A stretch of DNA of 64,000 nt from an uncultured Rhodospirillaceae bacterium (GTDB lineage Bacteria > Pseudomonadota > Alphaproteobacteria > Rhodospirillales > Magnetospirillaceae): positions 1 to 64,000 of the forward strand of contig CAIUSV010000015.1 in assembly GCA_903901915.1 (NCBI GenBank), written 5' to 3'. How positions within the stretch are numbered: position 1 is the first letter of the stretch; every line of letters starts with the position of its first letter. This document shows positions 45,601-54,803 of this stretch, in pieces. The notes beneath the pieces are model-generated. The model searched no databases. It saw only the letters and a program-made list of their open reading frames with translations, and was not told the DNA's origin. The position numbers were made by a program, and so were the translations under genes.

Positions 45601-48600
45601 GCGTTGGGTGCCGACCAGATCGGCAGCCTGACCACCGCCGAGGTCGCGGCGCTGAGCACCACCCAGATGCGCGGTCTGACCGCCACGGCGGTTTCCCAAT
45701 TGAGCGCCACCCAGCTCGGGGCGCTGTCGGCGGTGCAGATCGGCGCCCTGTCCACCACCGGTATCGGCGGACTGACCACCGATCAGTTGGGGGGGCTGAG
45801 CGCCACCCAGATCCACGCCTGGGCGTCGACTCAGATCGGGGCGCTGCCGGTGGAGCAGGTCGCCGCCCTGACCGCGACGGAACTGTCCATGCTGACCCGG
45901 ACCCAGCTTGGTGGTCTGACCGCCGCCCAGGTCGGCGCCCTGACCACCACTCAGATCGTCGGTCTCAGCGGGTCGCAGGTGGCGGCGCTGTCGTCGGCGG
46001 GCATTTCGGGGCTGAGCGAAACCCAGATGAATCTGCTGACGGCGACGCAGATCGGCGTGCTGTCCGCGACCCAGGTCAGCGGGCTTTCGGCCACCCAGAT
46101 CGACGCGCTGAGCAGCGACGGCCTGGCCGGCTTGACCACCACCCAGTTCCGTGGACTGACGGCGGCCGGGTTTTCCACCACCCAGCTCGGCGGCCTGGGG
46201 GTGACCCAGATCGCCGCCCTGGCCACCACCCAGCTTGCCGGTCTGGCCGCGACCCAGGTGGCGGCCCTGTCCGTCACCCAATTGGGCGCCCTGGCCACCA
46301 CCCAGCTTGCCGCCCTGGCGGTCGAGGCGATCGGTGGGTTGACCGCGACCCAGACCGCGGCCTTGACCACGTTTCAGGTCCGGGCGCTGACGCCGACCCA
46401 GGTGGCGGGGTTGACCGCCACCGGCATCGACGGTCTTTCCTCCGGCGACATGGCGGCGTTCTCCACCGGTCAGATCGCCGCCCTGACCGCCACCCAGATG
46501 GACGCGATGAGCGCCACCCAGCTCGGCGCCCTGGCGACCACCCAGATCGCCGCCCTGTCGGTCGCCGCGCTCAATGGTCTGCCGGGGGGGCGGATCGGCG
46601 GGCTTTCCACGGCGCAGCTGGGGGCGCTGACCATTACCCAGACCGCCGCGCTGACCGCGACCCAGTTGGCCGATCTGGGTACGTCGGCGATCGCCGCGCT
46701 GTCCACCAGCCAGATCCGGAGCCTGACCGCCACCCAGTTCGACGCCCTGTCGGCCGACCAGCTGGGCGCGCTGACCTCGACCGCCTTGGCGGCATTGTCC
46801 TCGTCGCAGATCCGCAGCCTGAGCGCCACCGTCGCCGCCGCCCTGACCACCACCCAGCTGGGACAGTTGACCGCCACCCAGGTCGGGGCGCTGTCCGCCA
46901 CCGGGATCGGCGGGCTGACCGCGCCCCAGATCGCGGCGTTGACCACGACCCAGCTTCATGCCTGGACCTCGACCCAGGTCGGCGCGCTGACCGGTACCCA
47001 GATGGCCGGCCTGACCCCCGAAGAGATGGCGGCGCTGACCACTACCCAGTTGGGCGGATTGACCGCCGATCAGCTGGGCGCGCTGACCATCACCGCCATC
47101 GGCGGGCTGACCACCAGCCAGATTGCGGCGTTGTCGGTGGCGGGAATCGGCGGGCTGGCCGACACCCAGGTCGGCGTCCTGAGCGCAACCCAGATTTCGG
47201 CCTTGTCCACCACCCAGATCGGCGGCCTGACCGACATCCAGTTGGCGGCTTTGACCGTGACGCAACTGGGCTCCATGACCTCGACCCAGGTCGCGGCGCT
47301 GCCGGTCGGCGGCATCGACGGCTTGACCGACAGCCAGATCGGGGCGTTGACCGCGACCCAGATCAAGGCACTGACCGTGGCGCAGATCGGGGCGCTGTCG
47401 GCCACCGGCATCGATGGCCTGACCGCCACCCAGTTGGGACAGCTGACCACCACCCAGATCAGGGGCCTGTCGGCCACCGAGGTGGAATCCATGACCACCG
47501 GCCAACTGGCGGCCCTGGCGACCACCCAGGTCGCCGCGCTGTCGATGGAGGCGTTGAGCGGTCTGGCCGACACCCAGGTCGGAGGTCTGAGCGCCGCGCA
47601 GGTGGCGGCGCTGTCCACCACCCAGCTCGGCGTCCTGGCCGACACCCAGGTCGGCGCCTTGAGCACCGCCCAGGTGGCGGCGTTGACCACCACCCAGATC
47701 AAGGGGTTGAGCGCCACCCAGCTTGCCGCGTTCGACACCACCCAGCTGGCGGGACTGGCCGACACCGGCATCGCCGCCCTGACCACCACCCAGATCGCCG
47801 GGCTGGCCGACACCCAGATGGAGGCGTTGACCGCGCTTCAGGTCGGCGTGCTGAGCGCGACCCAGATCGGCGCGTTGTCGGGTGACGGCATCGTCGGCCT
47901 GACCGCGACCCAGATCGCCGGCCTGACCGCCACCCAGCTGGGAGCGCTGACGCCGGCGCTGATCGGCGCCCTGACATCGACCCAGATCGGCGGCTTGACC
48001 GGTACGGTGTTCGCGTCGCTGACCACCGCGCAACTGGGCGGTCTGACCCCGACCCAGATCGAGGCGCTGTCCGTTACCCAGGTGGGGGCGCTGACCACCA
48101 CTCAGATCGGGGCGCTGTCCAACACCGCTTTGCAGGGGCTGACGGCGACCCAGGCGGCGACCCTGTCGGCCAGCCAGATCGCCGTTCTGGCGACGACCCA
48201 GATTGCGGGATTGTCGGGCACGGCGCTGCAAGGGCTGACGGCGACCCAGATGGCGGGGCTGTCCACCACTCAGCTTCGCAGCCTGACCGTTGGGCAGGTC
48301 GCGGCACTGAGCGCATCCCAGGTGTCGGGCCTGACCGGCACCGGCATCGCCGCGCTGACGGTGACCCAGATGGCCGGATTGGGGACGACGCAGACCGGCG
48401 CCCTATCCGCCCAGCAGGTCGCTGGACTGACCACCACCCAGCTTGCCGCCCTGTCCGTCACCGGGGTCGGCGGCCTGACGGCGACGCAGATTTTGGCGCT
48501 GAGCACCACCCAGTTGCGTGGTCTGGCGGCATCCCAGATCGGCGCCCTGTCCAGTGACGCCATCGACAGCCTGACCACCACCCAGATCGCCAATCTGTCG

Positions 48601-50847
48601 ACCACCCAGGTCCGGGGGCTGGTGGCGATCCAGTTGGAACAATTGAACGCCCCCCAGCTTGGGGCGCTGAATTCAACCCAGATCGGCGCGCTGTCCATCG
48701 ACGAGATCAATGGCCTGTCGGCGGACCAGATGGCGGCGCTGTCCGCCACCCAGTTGCGCGGCCTGAGTTCGACCCAGATCGCGGCGCTGGGCTATGACGA
48801 GGTCGGCGGCCTGACCGCGACCCAAGTCGCGTCGCTGACCACCACCCAGTTGAGGGGGCTAACGTGGGATCAGGTGTCGGCGCTGTCCGCCGACGAGATT
48901 ACCGGGTTGACCACCACCGAGATCGCGTCGCTGACCACCACCCAGCTCGCCGGCCTGACCGACGGGCAGGTGGCGGCGCTGTCCACCACCCAGTTGGCGC
49001 GACTGTCGGCCACCCAGATCGGTGGCCTGTCCACCACCGGCATCGGCGGCCTGTCGCTGCCTCAGATCGCGTCGCTGACCACTACCCAGCTGCGCGGGCT
49101 GACGGCGGCCCAGATGGGGGCGTTGACCACCGATCAGGTCAGCGGCATGACCGCGACCGAACTTTCGTCGCTGACCCTGAACCAGCTTGGCGCGTTGGCG
49201 TCGTCGGGGCTGGCGGCGTTGACCGCGACCCAGATCGGCGGCCTGACCACCAATCAGATCACGGCGCTGACCCCCACCCAGCTTGGTGGCCTGGACGACA
49301 TTCAGATGGCGGTGCTGACCGCGACGCAACTGGGCGGCTTCTCTCCGGTTCAGTTGGGCGCCCTGTCCACCACCGCCATGGCTGGACTCTCGGCGAGCCA
49401 GATGGCGGCATTGACCACCACCCAACTGCGGGGCTTGACCCCGACCCAGATGGGTGCCTTGGCCGACACCCAGATTCAAAGCCTGTCCACCTCGGACATC
49501 GCCGCCCTGGGCAATGCCCAGCTCGCCGGCCTGAGCGCCGCCGGTATCGAGGCGCTGGCGGCCACCCAATTGGGCCGTATGACCTCGACCCAGATGGCGG
49601 GGCTGTCCACCACCGGGCTTGGCGGCCTGACCGAGACGCAGGTGGCGGGATTGACCACCACTCAGATCCGGGGCTTGAGTCCGACCCAGCTCGGCGCGCT
49701 ATCGACCACCGCCGTGGGGGGGCTTGGCAACAGTCAGATCGGGTCGCTGACCATCACTCAGTTGCGCGGCCTGACCGCGCCGCAGATGGGGGCGTTGAGC
49801 GCCACCCAGATCGGCGGGCTGACCAATGCCGAGATCGCGGCCCTGACCGCCACCCAGTTGGGCGGCCTGTCCACCACCGGCATCGCGGCGCTGACCACCA
49901 CCCAGTTGCGCAGTCTGAGCGCGGCCCAGATCGGCTCGTTGTCCACCACCGGCATCGGCGGGTTGAGCGAAACGCAGATCGGCTCGCTGGCCTCGACCCA
50001 GATGCTCGGGTTGACCGTCACCCAGGTAGGGTCGCTGACCACCACCCAGATCGCCGGCCTGACCACCGCCGAGATCGGCACCCTGTCCTTCACCCAACTG
50101 GGAGGGCTGGCGGCTACCGGCGTCGCCGCGTTCAGTCCCACCCAGCTTGCCGGCCTCTCGACCACCCAGATCGCGGCGTTGTCGGGCGCGGGTATCGGCG
50201 GTCTGACCGCCACCGAGCTGCAATCGCTGACCGCCACCCAGTTGGCGGCATTAACGGCGACCCAGATCGGGGCGCTGTCCACCACCGGCATCGGCGGCCT
50301 GACCGCGACCCAGATCGGCGGGCTGAGTTCCACACAGTTCGCCAGCCTGACCGGCAGCCAGCTGGGGGCGCTGACCGCCACCGAAATCGCCGGCCTGACC
50401 ACCGCCCAGGTCCAGGCGCTGACCGCCACCCAGCTTGGCGCGTTGGCCAGGGTGCAGATCCGGGCGCTGACCACCACCCAGACCGGGGCGCTGACGGCGG
50501 TGCAGATCGGCTCGCTGTCCACCACCCAGGTGAGCAACCTGACCGCGGTGCAGTTGCAGGCGTTGAATGCCACCCAGTTCGGCGCTCTGAGCGCGACCCA
50601 GGTCGGCGCCATGACCACCACCCAGATCGGCAATCTGACGGCGACCGAGATGTCGTCGCTCAGCCCGGCGCAGCTGGGCGGCCTGACCACCACCCAGATT
50701 TCGTCGTTGCCGATCACCAGCGTCGGCGCCCTGACGTCGGATCAGATCCAATCGCTGACGGCGGCGCAGATCGACGCCTTCACCCCGACCCAGGTTGCCG
50801 GCATGACCGTGACCCAGGTGGCGGCGATGGCGGCGGCTCTGGCATGA
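42634..50847 (+). CDS. Giant octapeptide-repeat protein (about 2,737 aa)
   Basis: No named family was recognised. After seven residues the whole protein is tandem octads, L-[TS]-x-[TS]-Q-[ILVM]-x-[AGS], ending with MAAALA. There is no signal peptide, membrane segment, cysteine-bearing domain or secretion tail. Length arithmetic gives about 341 octads, with only two register breaks seen (a 7-residue and a 5-residue unit). Each octad matches a helix N-cap: Leu staple, Thr/Ser cap, Gln at N3, aliphatic at N4, so a solenoid of short helices is a fair inference. Composition is Thr/Ser/Gln/Ala/Leu-rich and nearly lacks Lys and Cys. The GTG start at 42634 is preferred, as GGAG (42621-42624) is 9 nt away; TTG at 42628 is too close. 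The GT41 gene follows after 34 nt. Confidence 0.85.
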   Translation: MALSISSLSEVQIAQLSSSAIQGLTTTDIGSLGANQVAAFTIPQIEALSGTQLAALSTTGMGGLTAAQIGALSPSQMAFSGTQLAVLIDAQIDAFGVDEVAALSTLQIKGLTTGELASLTTAQFRVLAPTQLAALSSAQIRGLAPTELSELTSTQVAGLGSTQIAALTTTQVGSLSNEAIAALTATQLAGLTLADAQALTLSQLHVLGTTQMAALTTTQIRGLESEDISSLSVEQLGALSAVQMGAITNLAARGVTDTQIMGLTSTQVAGIGVGQVAFLSASAVTALTVTQLAALSPSQIRSLTSDQVGILDLAQVQGLGTNQFSSLTATQMAALSSDQVRYLTGSQLAALSTTQIRTLTTTAVAALDVSQLGGLTSTQLGALTINQIGALSTADVAALDTNQMKGLSTVELAALSADQMAALSETQVAGLSATQVQGLTATELGQLTIPQLGALSGNQVASLALTSLRGLEQAQLQALTPTQLAAITSTQLGYLSADQIAGLSETQVAALSVTQVKGLTANEMQALSDSQLAVLATTQLASLSTFAVRGLSGGQIGQLSTTQIGGLSSTQLSSLATTQIASLADTQVAALSTTQVASLTAAQLGALSDGQFSQLFRTQITSLSTTQIMGLTTTQLGSLTATQLAGLTVTQISALTPAQIKGFGVSGLEALNATQLAAISTSQIGALSGDQIGGLTATMLDRLSASQLGGLTLAQVAALNSDQIASLSETQIKSLSATGINGLTQGEIGGFTATQLTALTATQLAVLTGAALGGLTASQVSQLATGQIKALADTQLAALSDDGLSGLTPTQLAAMGATQLGRLSSTQIGGLSGTQLAALTSTQVAALRTTQIVGLTEAQMAGLSTVQVKALTMTQISALPDTAIGALSEAGLAALGTLQIKGLTAANVDTLTETQLAGLSTTQVAALNVATLRSLADTQIAALATTQVMALSVTQIGGLGVLQVGALTTQQVAAFTATQVKSLSPVLLAALGADQIGSLTTAEVAALSTTQMRGLTATAVSQLSATQLGALSAVQIGALSTTGIGGLTTDQLGGLSATQIHAWASTQIGALPVEQVAALTATELSMLTRTQLGGLTAAQVGALTTTQIVGLSGSQVAALSSAGISGLSETQMNLLTATQIGVLSATQVSGLSATQIDALSSDGLAGLTTTQFRGLTAAGFSTTQLGGLGVTQIAALATTQLAGLAATQVAALSVTQLGALATTQLAALAVEAIGGLTATQTAALTTFQVRALTPTQVAGLTATGIDGLSSGDMAAFSTGQIAALTATQMDAMSATQLGALATTQIAALSVAALNGLPGGRIGGLSTAQLGALTITQTAALTATQLADLGTSAIAALSTSQIRSLTATQFDALSADQLGALTSTALAALSSSQIRSLSATVAAALTTTQLGQLTATQVGALSATGIGGLTAPQIAALTTTQLHAWTSTQVGALTGTQMAGLTPEEMAALTTTQLGGLTADQLGALTITAIGGLTTSQIAALSVAGIGGLADTQVGVLSATQISALSTTQIGGLTDIQLAALTVTQLGSMTSTQVAALPVGGIDGLTDSQIGALTATQIKALTVAQIGALSATGIDGLTATQLGQLTTTQIRGLSATEVESMTTGQLAALATTQVAALSMEALSGLADTQVGGLSAAQVAALSTTQLGVLADTQVGALSTAQVAALTTTQIKGLSATQLAAFDTTQLAGLADTGIAALTTTQIAGLADTQMEALTALQVGVLSATQIGALSGDGIVGLTATQIAGLTATQLGALTPALIGALTSTQIGGLTGTVFASLTTAQLGGLTPTQIEALSVTQVGALTTTQIGALSNTALQGLTATQAATLSASQIAVLATTQIAGLSGTALQGLTATQMAGLSTTQLRSLTVGQVAALSASQVSGLTGTGIAALTVTQMAGLGTTQTGALSAQQVAGLTTTQLAALSVTGVGGLTATQILALSTTQLRGLAASQIGALSSDAIDSLTTTQIANLSTTQVRGLVAIQLEQLNAPQLGALNSTQIGALSIDEINGLSADQMAALSATQLRGLSSTQIAALGYDEVGGLTATQVASLTTTQLRGLTWDQVSALSADEITGLTTTEIASLTTTQLAGLTDGQVAALSTTQLARLSATQIGGLSTTGIGGLSLPQIASLTTTQLRGLTAAQMGALTTDQVSGMTATELSSLTLNQLGALASSGLAALTATQIGGLTTNQITALTPTQLGGLDDIQMAVLTATQLGGFSPVQLGALSTTAMAGLSASQMAALTTTQLRGLTPTQMGALADTQIQSLSTSDIAALGNAQLAGLSAAGIEALAATQLGRMTSTQMAGLSTTGLGGLTETQVAGLTTTQIRGLSPTQLGALSTTAVGGLGNSQIGSLTITQLRGLTAPQMGALSATQIGGLTNAEIAALTATQLGGLSTTGIAALTTTQLRSLSAAQIGSLSTTGIGGLSETQIGSLASTQMLGLTVTQVGSLTTTQIAGLTTAEIGTLSFTQLGGLAATGVAAFSPTQLAGLSTTQIAALSGAGIGGLTATELQSLTATQLAALTATQIGALSTTGIGGLTATQIGGLSSTQFASLTGSQLGALTATEIAGLTTAQVQALTATQLGALARVQIRALTTTQTGALTAVQIGSLSTTQVSNLTAVQLQALNATQFGALSATQVGAMTTTQIGNLTATEMSSLSPAQLGGLTTTQISSLPITSVGALTSDQIQSLTAAQIDAFTPTQVAGMTVTQVAAMAAALA
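42655..50829 (+). repeat. Tandem 24-bp coding repeat array (about 341 copies)
   Basis: The array encodes the octapeptides. A common copy reads CTGACCACCACCCAGATCGG followed by four more bases. Copies differ mainly at the codon for residue 3 and at the last two codons, so the array is old enough to have diverged yet is kept in frame. Units that lose the Gln (for example LSTTGIGG, LSSDGLAG, LSVAGIGG) recur mostly every four to five octads, giving a loose 32-40-residue super-period. Stops are nearly absent from several other frames, so long spurious open frames lie on both strands. Confidence 0.9.
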
Positions 50848-50881
50848 TGCCCCGAAGGCCTGACGCGGTTTAGGAGTCCCA

Positions 50882-52900
50882 ATGGACAGCGAGATTTTGT
50901 CGTCGGCGATCGCCCAGGCCACCGACCGGGCGCTGAGCGTCATCGACCTGATTCGCGCGACCGAGCGTATCCGTCCGGTGGACGGCCCCGCCGCCGTGTT
51001 GCGGCTTTACGATGCCTGGACCCGGCATAACCGGGACAACCCGCTATTTTACGCGGTGCTGTTCAATTACAGCGTCGCCCTGATGGATGGCGGCGAACTG
51101 GAGCAGGCCCGCCAGTGCCTGGAACAGGCCATCGCCCTCAATCCCGAATTCATTCCGGCCCAGATCAACCTGGGCCGGCTGCATGAACGAACCGGGGCGG
51201 CGGGGGCGGCGGTGCTGCAATGGTCGGCGGCGGTGGAGCGGTTGGCGGCGGTGAGCGGAAGCGCCATCGCGCACAAGACCACCGCGCTCAACCAGATCGC
51301 CCGGGTCATGGAGGACAGCAACCAGGACGACGTCGCCGAAACCATGCTGCGCCAAAGCCTGGACATCGACCGCGATCAGCGCGAGGCATTGCAGCACTTC
51401 GTCGCTCTGCGGCAACGGCAATGCGAGTGGCCGGTGATCGACCCGTCCGAGCGGGTCGGGCGCGATTGTCTGGTTTCGGGCATGTCGCCCCTGTCCATCG
51501 CGGCCTACGCCGATGATCCCATGCTGCATCTGGCGGCGGCATGGAACTATAACCGGCTGGATGTCGGCCAGCCCGGCGCCGGCTTCGTCGAATCCCATTG
51601 GGCGGCGCGGGAAAGGGCGGCGGCCGGGCCGCTGCGCATCGGCTATCTCTCCTCGGATCTGCGCGAACACGCCGTCGGCCACCTGACCGCCGAGCTGTTC
51701 GAGGTACACGATCATGACGCGGTGGAGCTGTTCGCCTATTACAGCGGTGTGCCGGCGTCGGACCCGCTGCATCAGCGGATCAAGGGCAGCTTCGATCACT
51801 GGATCGACATCACCGCCCTCAGCGACGCCGATGCGGCGCGGCGGATCGCCGACGACGGCATCCAGATCCTGGTCGATCTCAACGGTTACACCAGGGACGG
51901 CCGCACCAAGCTGCTGGCGCTACGGCCGGCGCCGGTCATCGTCAACTGGCTGGGCTATCCCGGCACCACCGGCAGTCCCTATCACCACTACATCATCGCC
52001 GACGACTGGGTCATTCCGCCGGGCAGCGAAATCTATTATTCGGAAAAGGTGGTGCGGCTGCCGTGCTACCAGCCCAACGACCGGAAAAGGGTGGTGGCTC
52101 CGGCCCAGCCGGCGCGCCGTGACGTCGGCTTGCCCGACGAGGCGATGGTCTATTGCTGTTTCAACGGTCTGCATAAGCTCAACCGCTTCACCTTCCAGCG
52201 CTGGCTGACCATCCTGGAGCGGGTGCCCGACAGCGTGCTGTGGCTGCTCGGCGGCGCCGCGGGGGCCGAGCGGCGTCTGCGTGATTTCGCCGCCCAGCGG
52301 GGCATCGATCCGGCGCGGCTGGTGTTCGGCGACAAGCTGGCCAATCCCTTCCACCTCGCCCGTTATCCCCTGGCCGACCTGTTCCTCGACACCGCGCCCT
52401 ATGGCGCCCATACCACCGCGTCCGATGCCCTGTGGATGGGAGTGCCGGTGCTGACCCTCAGCGGCCATTCCTTCGCGTCCCGGGTCTGCGGCAGTCTGGT
52501 GCGTTCCGCCGGCCTGCCAGAATTGGGTTGCGAGTCCGCCGAGGAATACGTCGATCGCGCCGTGGCGCTGGGGCGCGACCGGCACAAGCTGCGCCGTTAC
52601 CGCGACCGGCTGGTCGAGCAGCGCGATACCTGCCGCCTGTTCGATACGCCGCTGCTGGCACGGCGGTTGGAGGAGCTTTACCGCCAGATGTGGCGCGACT
52701 TCGAGGCCGGCTTGCAGCCGTCTCCGGATCTGGCCAATCTCGATGTCTATCTTGAAGTCGGCATCAAGGCCGACCATGACGAGGTCGAGGCATTGGCACT
52801 TGCGGATTATGCCGGCTGGTGGCGGGAAAGGCTGGCCCGGCGCCATCGTTTCCGCCCCATCGCGCCCGATCACCGCATGTGGCCTGCCGCCACCGCCTGA
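50882..52900 (+). CDS. GT41 O-GlcNAc-transferase/SPINDLY-like glycosyltransferase with TPR N terminus
   Basis: This 672-aa protein has TPR-like helices (about 50-175, including CLEQAIALNPEFIPAQINLG) and a two-lobed GT41 catalytic region. Motifs: IGYLSSDLREHAVGHLT (H263/H267, matching the catalytic-region histidines of OGT), VDLNGYTRDGR, VNWLGYPGTTGSPYHHY, CCFNGLHKLNRFTFQRW, and LFLDTAPYGAHTTASDALWM with GVPVLTLSGHSFASR. These enzymes add GlcNAc or fucose to Ser/Thr, or hexose to Asn in HMW1C relatives. It has AGGAG six bases before the ATG. Linkage to the Thr/Ser-rich giant gene suggests that protein is its substrate. Donor sugar is unknown. Confidence 0.85.
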   Translation: MDSEILSSAIAQATDRALSVIDLIRATERIRPVDGPAAVLRLYDAWTRHNRDNPLFYAVLFNYSVALMDGGELEQARQCLEQAIALNPEFIPAQINLGRLHERTGAAGAAVLQWSAAVERLAAVSGSAIAHKTTALNQIARVMEDSNQDDVAETMLRQSLDIDRDQREALQHFVALRQRQCEWPVIDPSERVGRDCLVSGMSPLSIAAYADDPMLHLAAAWNYNRLDVGQPGAGFVESHWAARERAAAGPLRIGYLSSDLREHAVGHLTAELFEVHDHDAVELFAYYSGVPASDPLHQRIKGSFDHWIDITALSDADAARRIADDGIQILVDLNGYTRDGRTKLLALRPAPVIVNWLGYPGTTGSPYHHYIIADDWVIPPGSEIYYSEKVVRLPCYQPNDRKRVVAPAQPARRDVGLPDEAMVYCCFNGLHKLNRFTFQRWLTILERVPDSVLWLLGGAAGAERRLRDFAAQRGIDPARLVFGDKLANPFHLARYPLADLFLDTAPYGAHTTASDALWMGVPVLTLSGHSFASRVCGSLVRSAGLPELGCESAEEYVDRAVALGRDRHKLRRYRDRLVEQRDTCRLFDTPLLARRLEELYRQMWRDFEAGLQPSPDLANLDVYLEVGIKADHDEVEALALADYAGWWRERLARRHRFRPIAPDHRMWPAATA

Positions 52901-53104
52901 GCTCCCTTGCCGATCAGGACCGTGAGCGGCTCGATGCCGCATGGGCGGCTATGCCAAATGGCGTGGACCGGGCCATGACTATTGGATATGGTCATGGTGA
53001 CGCTGGGAGGAATGCCCCCCAACCCGGAGCTCCAGGCTTGGAAGGTCATGTGGGCTTTCCCGTTTAGCCCGACGCTCGTTCAAATCGGATGACGGGGAAC
53101 GCTG
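52901..53104 (+). other. Intergenic region before the chemoreceptor
   Basis: No gene, terminator or convincing promoter is seen in these 204 nt. GGGGAACG just before the next ATG serves as a weak ribosome-binding site. Confidence 0.4.
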
Positions 53105-54784
53105 ATGTCCATGACAGTCGCTCGTAAGATCTGGTCAAATCTGTTGCTGGGGATCGCGGGCATCGTCGTGACGGCCGCCATATCCTACTTCGGAATGGAA
53201 AAGCTCGGCACCATTCAGGATGACGGGGCTGGACGGGCGCTCAACGCCGTTCGCGTTACCGAAGGGGCGCTGATGGGGGCAAAAGCCTATCAGATCATCG
53301 CGGATGCCATCATCAATCGGCATCTCGACGAAACCCGCGTCGAGTGGCCAAAAATGCGCGCCGAGATGGAAGACGGCATAAAGGCGATCGCCGCCGTCGC
53401 CGAAACTCCCGAGCAACGCGATTGGGCGGCGAAGGGTGGCGCGGCGGCGAAACAACTGATCAAGCTGTTTGAAGCAGACGTGTTGCCCCTGTTGGCGAGC
53501 CCCCAGGCGGCTTCGTCCTGGGAGACCATTCGCGAGCTTGACGAACGGATGGATGAACAGAAGACCCTGATCGCCGACAACTACGCCAAGCTGGCAAATG
53601 CCCTGCGTTCCGAATCGGACGCGGCCGATCGCCGCTTCGACGACGCCAGATATTGGACCGACGTCATGATCTTGCTGATCGGCACGATTCTCGGAGCTGT
53701 CACCCTTTGCCTCGGTTGGATGATCATCCGTTCCATCGTCGGCCCGATCAACGCTTCGATCGCGGTGATGGAGCGTCTGGCCCGCAACGATACGTCGGTC
53801 GATGTCACCGGTTGCGAACGTAGCGACGAACTGGGCGCCATCGCCAGGACCGTCCAGGTATTCAAGGAAAACGCCATCCAGGTGAGCGAGCTTCGCCGCC
53901 AGCAGGAGAATGCCGCCATCCAGGCGACCGCCGAGCGCAAGCGGATAATGAACAAGATGGCGGACGAGTTTGAAAGCAATGTCATGGGTGTGGTGAACGA
54001 GGTCTCCTCGTCCTCCACCGAGATGCAGCGCACCGCCCAGACCCTTTCCGCCACCGCTTTGCAGGCCAGCACACAGGCGTCGACCGTGGCGGCGGCGGCG
54101 GAACAGGCGTCGGTCAACGTTCAGACGGTGGCGGCGGCCTCCGAGGAGTTGTCTGCATCCATTGCCGAGATCAGCCGCCAGGTCGCCGAGGCGGCGCGGA
54201 TTTCCACCGAGGCGTCCGCGGAGACGGTTCGCACCAACGAGATGGTCCAGGTGTTGGCGGTGGCCGCCGACAAAATCGGCGAGGTGGTCAACCTCATCAC
54301 CGACATCGCCAGCCAGACCAACCTGCTGGCACTGAACGCCACCATCGAGGCCGCCAGGGCCGGTGAAGCGGGTAAGGGCTTCGCCGTGGTCGCCAACGAG
54401 GTCAAGAACCTGGCCAACCAGACCGGGCGGGCGACCGAGGAAATCAGCAACCAGATTTCCACCGTGCAGGAGGAGACCCGGCGTGCCGTGACCGCCATCA
54501 GGACCATCGGCGACGTGATCGAGCAGGTTCGGCAGATTTCATCGGGTATCGCCTCGGCGGTGGAACAGCAGGGGGCTGCAACCCGCGGAATCGCCGAGAA
54601 CGTCCAGCAGGCGGCTTTGGGAACCCAGGAGGTGTCGGAAAATATCGGTGGCGTTACTCAGGCGGCCGAATCGACCGGCTCCGCCGCCGATCACGTCTTG
54701 TCGTCGGCGGTCGGATTGGCGAAGCATTCCGAGCGTCTGCATGATGAAGTCGCCAGGTTCTTGGCCAATGTCAGGGTGGGGTAG
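53105..54784 (+). CDS. Methyl-accepting chemotaxis protein
   Basis: This 559-aa chemoreceptor has TM1 (about 13-30), a periplasmic four-helix-type ligand domain (about 31-185), TM2 (about 190-212), a HAMP domain (about 213-265) and the MA signalling domain. The hairpin tip [20 protein letters not shown] is strongly conserved. No CheR/CheB-tethering pentapeptide is visible at the C terminus ([10 protein letters not shown]). The ligand is not predictable. A second ATG two codons in is an alternative start. Confidence 0.93.
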   Translation: MSMTVARKIWSNLLLGIAGIVVTAAISYFGMEKLGTIQDDGAGRALNAVRVTEGALMGAKAYQIIADAIINRHLDETRVEWPKMRAEMEDGIKAIAAVAETPEQRDWAAKGGAAAKQLIKLFEADVLPLLASPQAASSWETIRELDERMDEQKTLIADNYAKLANALRSESDAADRRFDDARYWTDVMILLIGTILGAVTLCLGWMIIRSIVGPINASIAVMERLARNDTSVDVTGCERSDELGAIARTVQVFKENAIQVSELRRQQENAAIQATAERKRIMNKMADEFESNVMGVVNEVSSSSTEMQRTAQTLSATALQASTQASTVAAAAEQASVNVQTVAAASEELSASIAEISRQVAEAARISTEASAETVRTNEMVQVLAVAADKIGEVVNLITDIASQTNLLALNATIEAARAGEAGKGFAVVANEVKNLANQTGRATEEISNQISTVQEETRRAVTAIRTIGDVIEQVRQISSGIASAVEQQGAATRGIAENVQQAALGTQEVSENIGGVTQAAESTGSAADHVLSSAVGLAKHSERLHDEVARFLANVRVG

Positions 54785-54803
54785 GCGAGCGGTAACCCGG
54801 CGT

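Noticed and set aside
44500-48231. 1,243-codon open frame on the minus strand inside the giant repeat gene
   Set aside because: It is the antisense of the 24-bp array: a repeat lacking stops in one frame lacks them everywhere. The product is a monotonous Arg/Gln/Gly string with no start signal.
48864-50873. 669-codon open frame on the plus strand overlapping the giant gene in another frame
   Set aside because: Same cause: stop-free frame of the repeat. The Asp/Arg/His-rich product has no family resemblance, and the octad frame is the conserved one.
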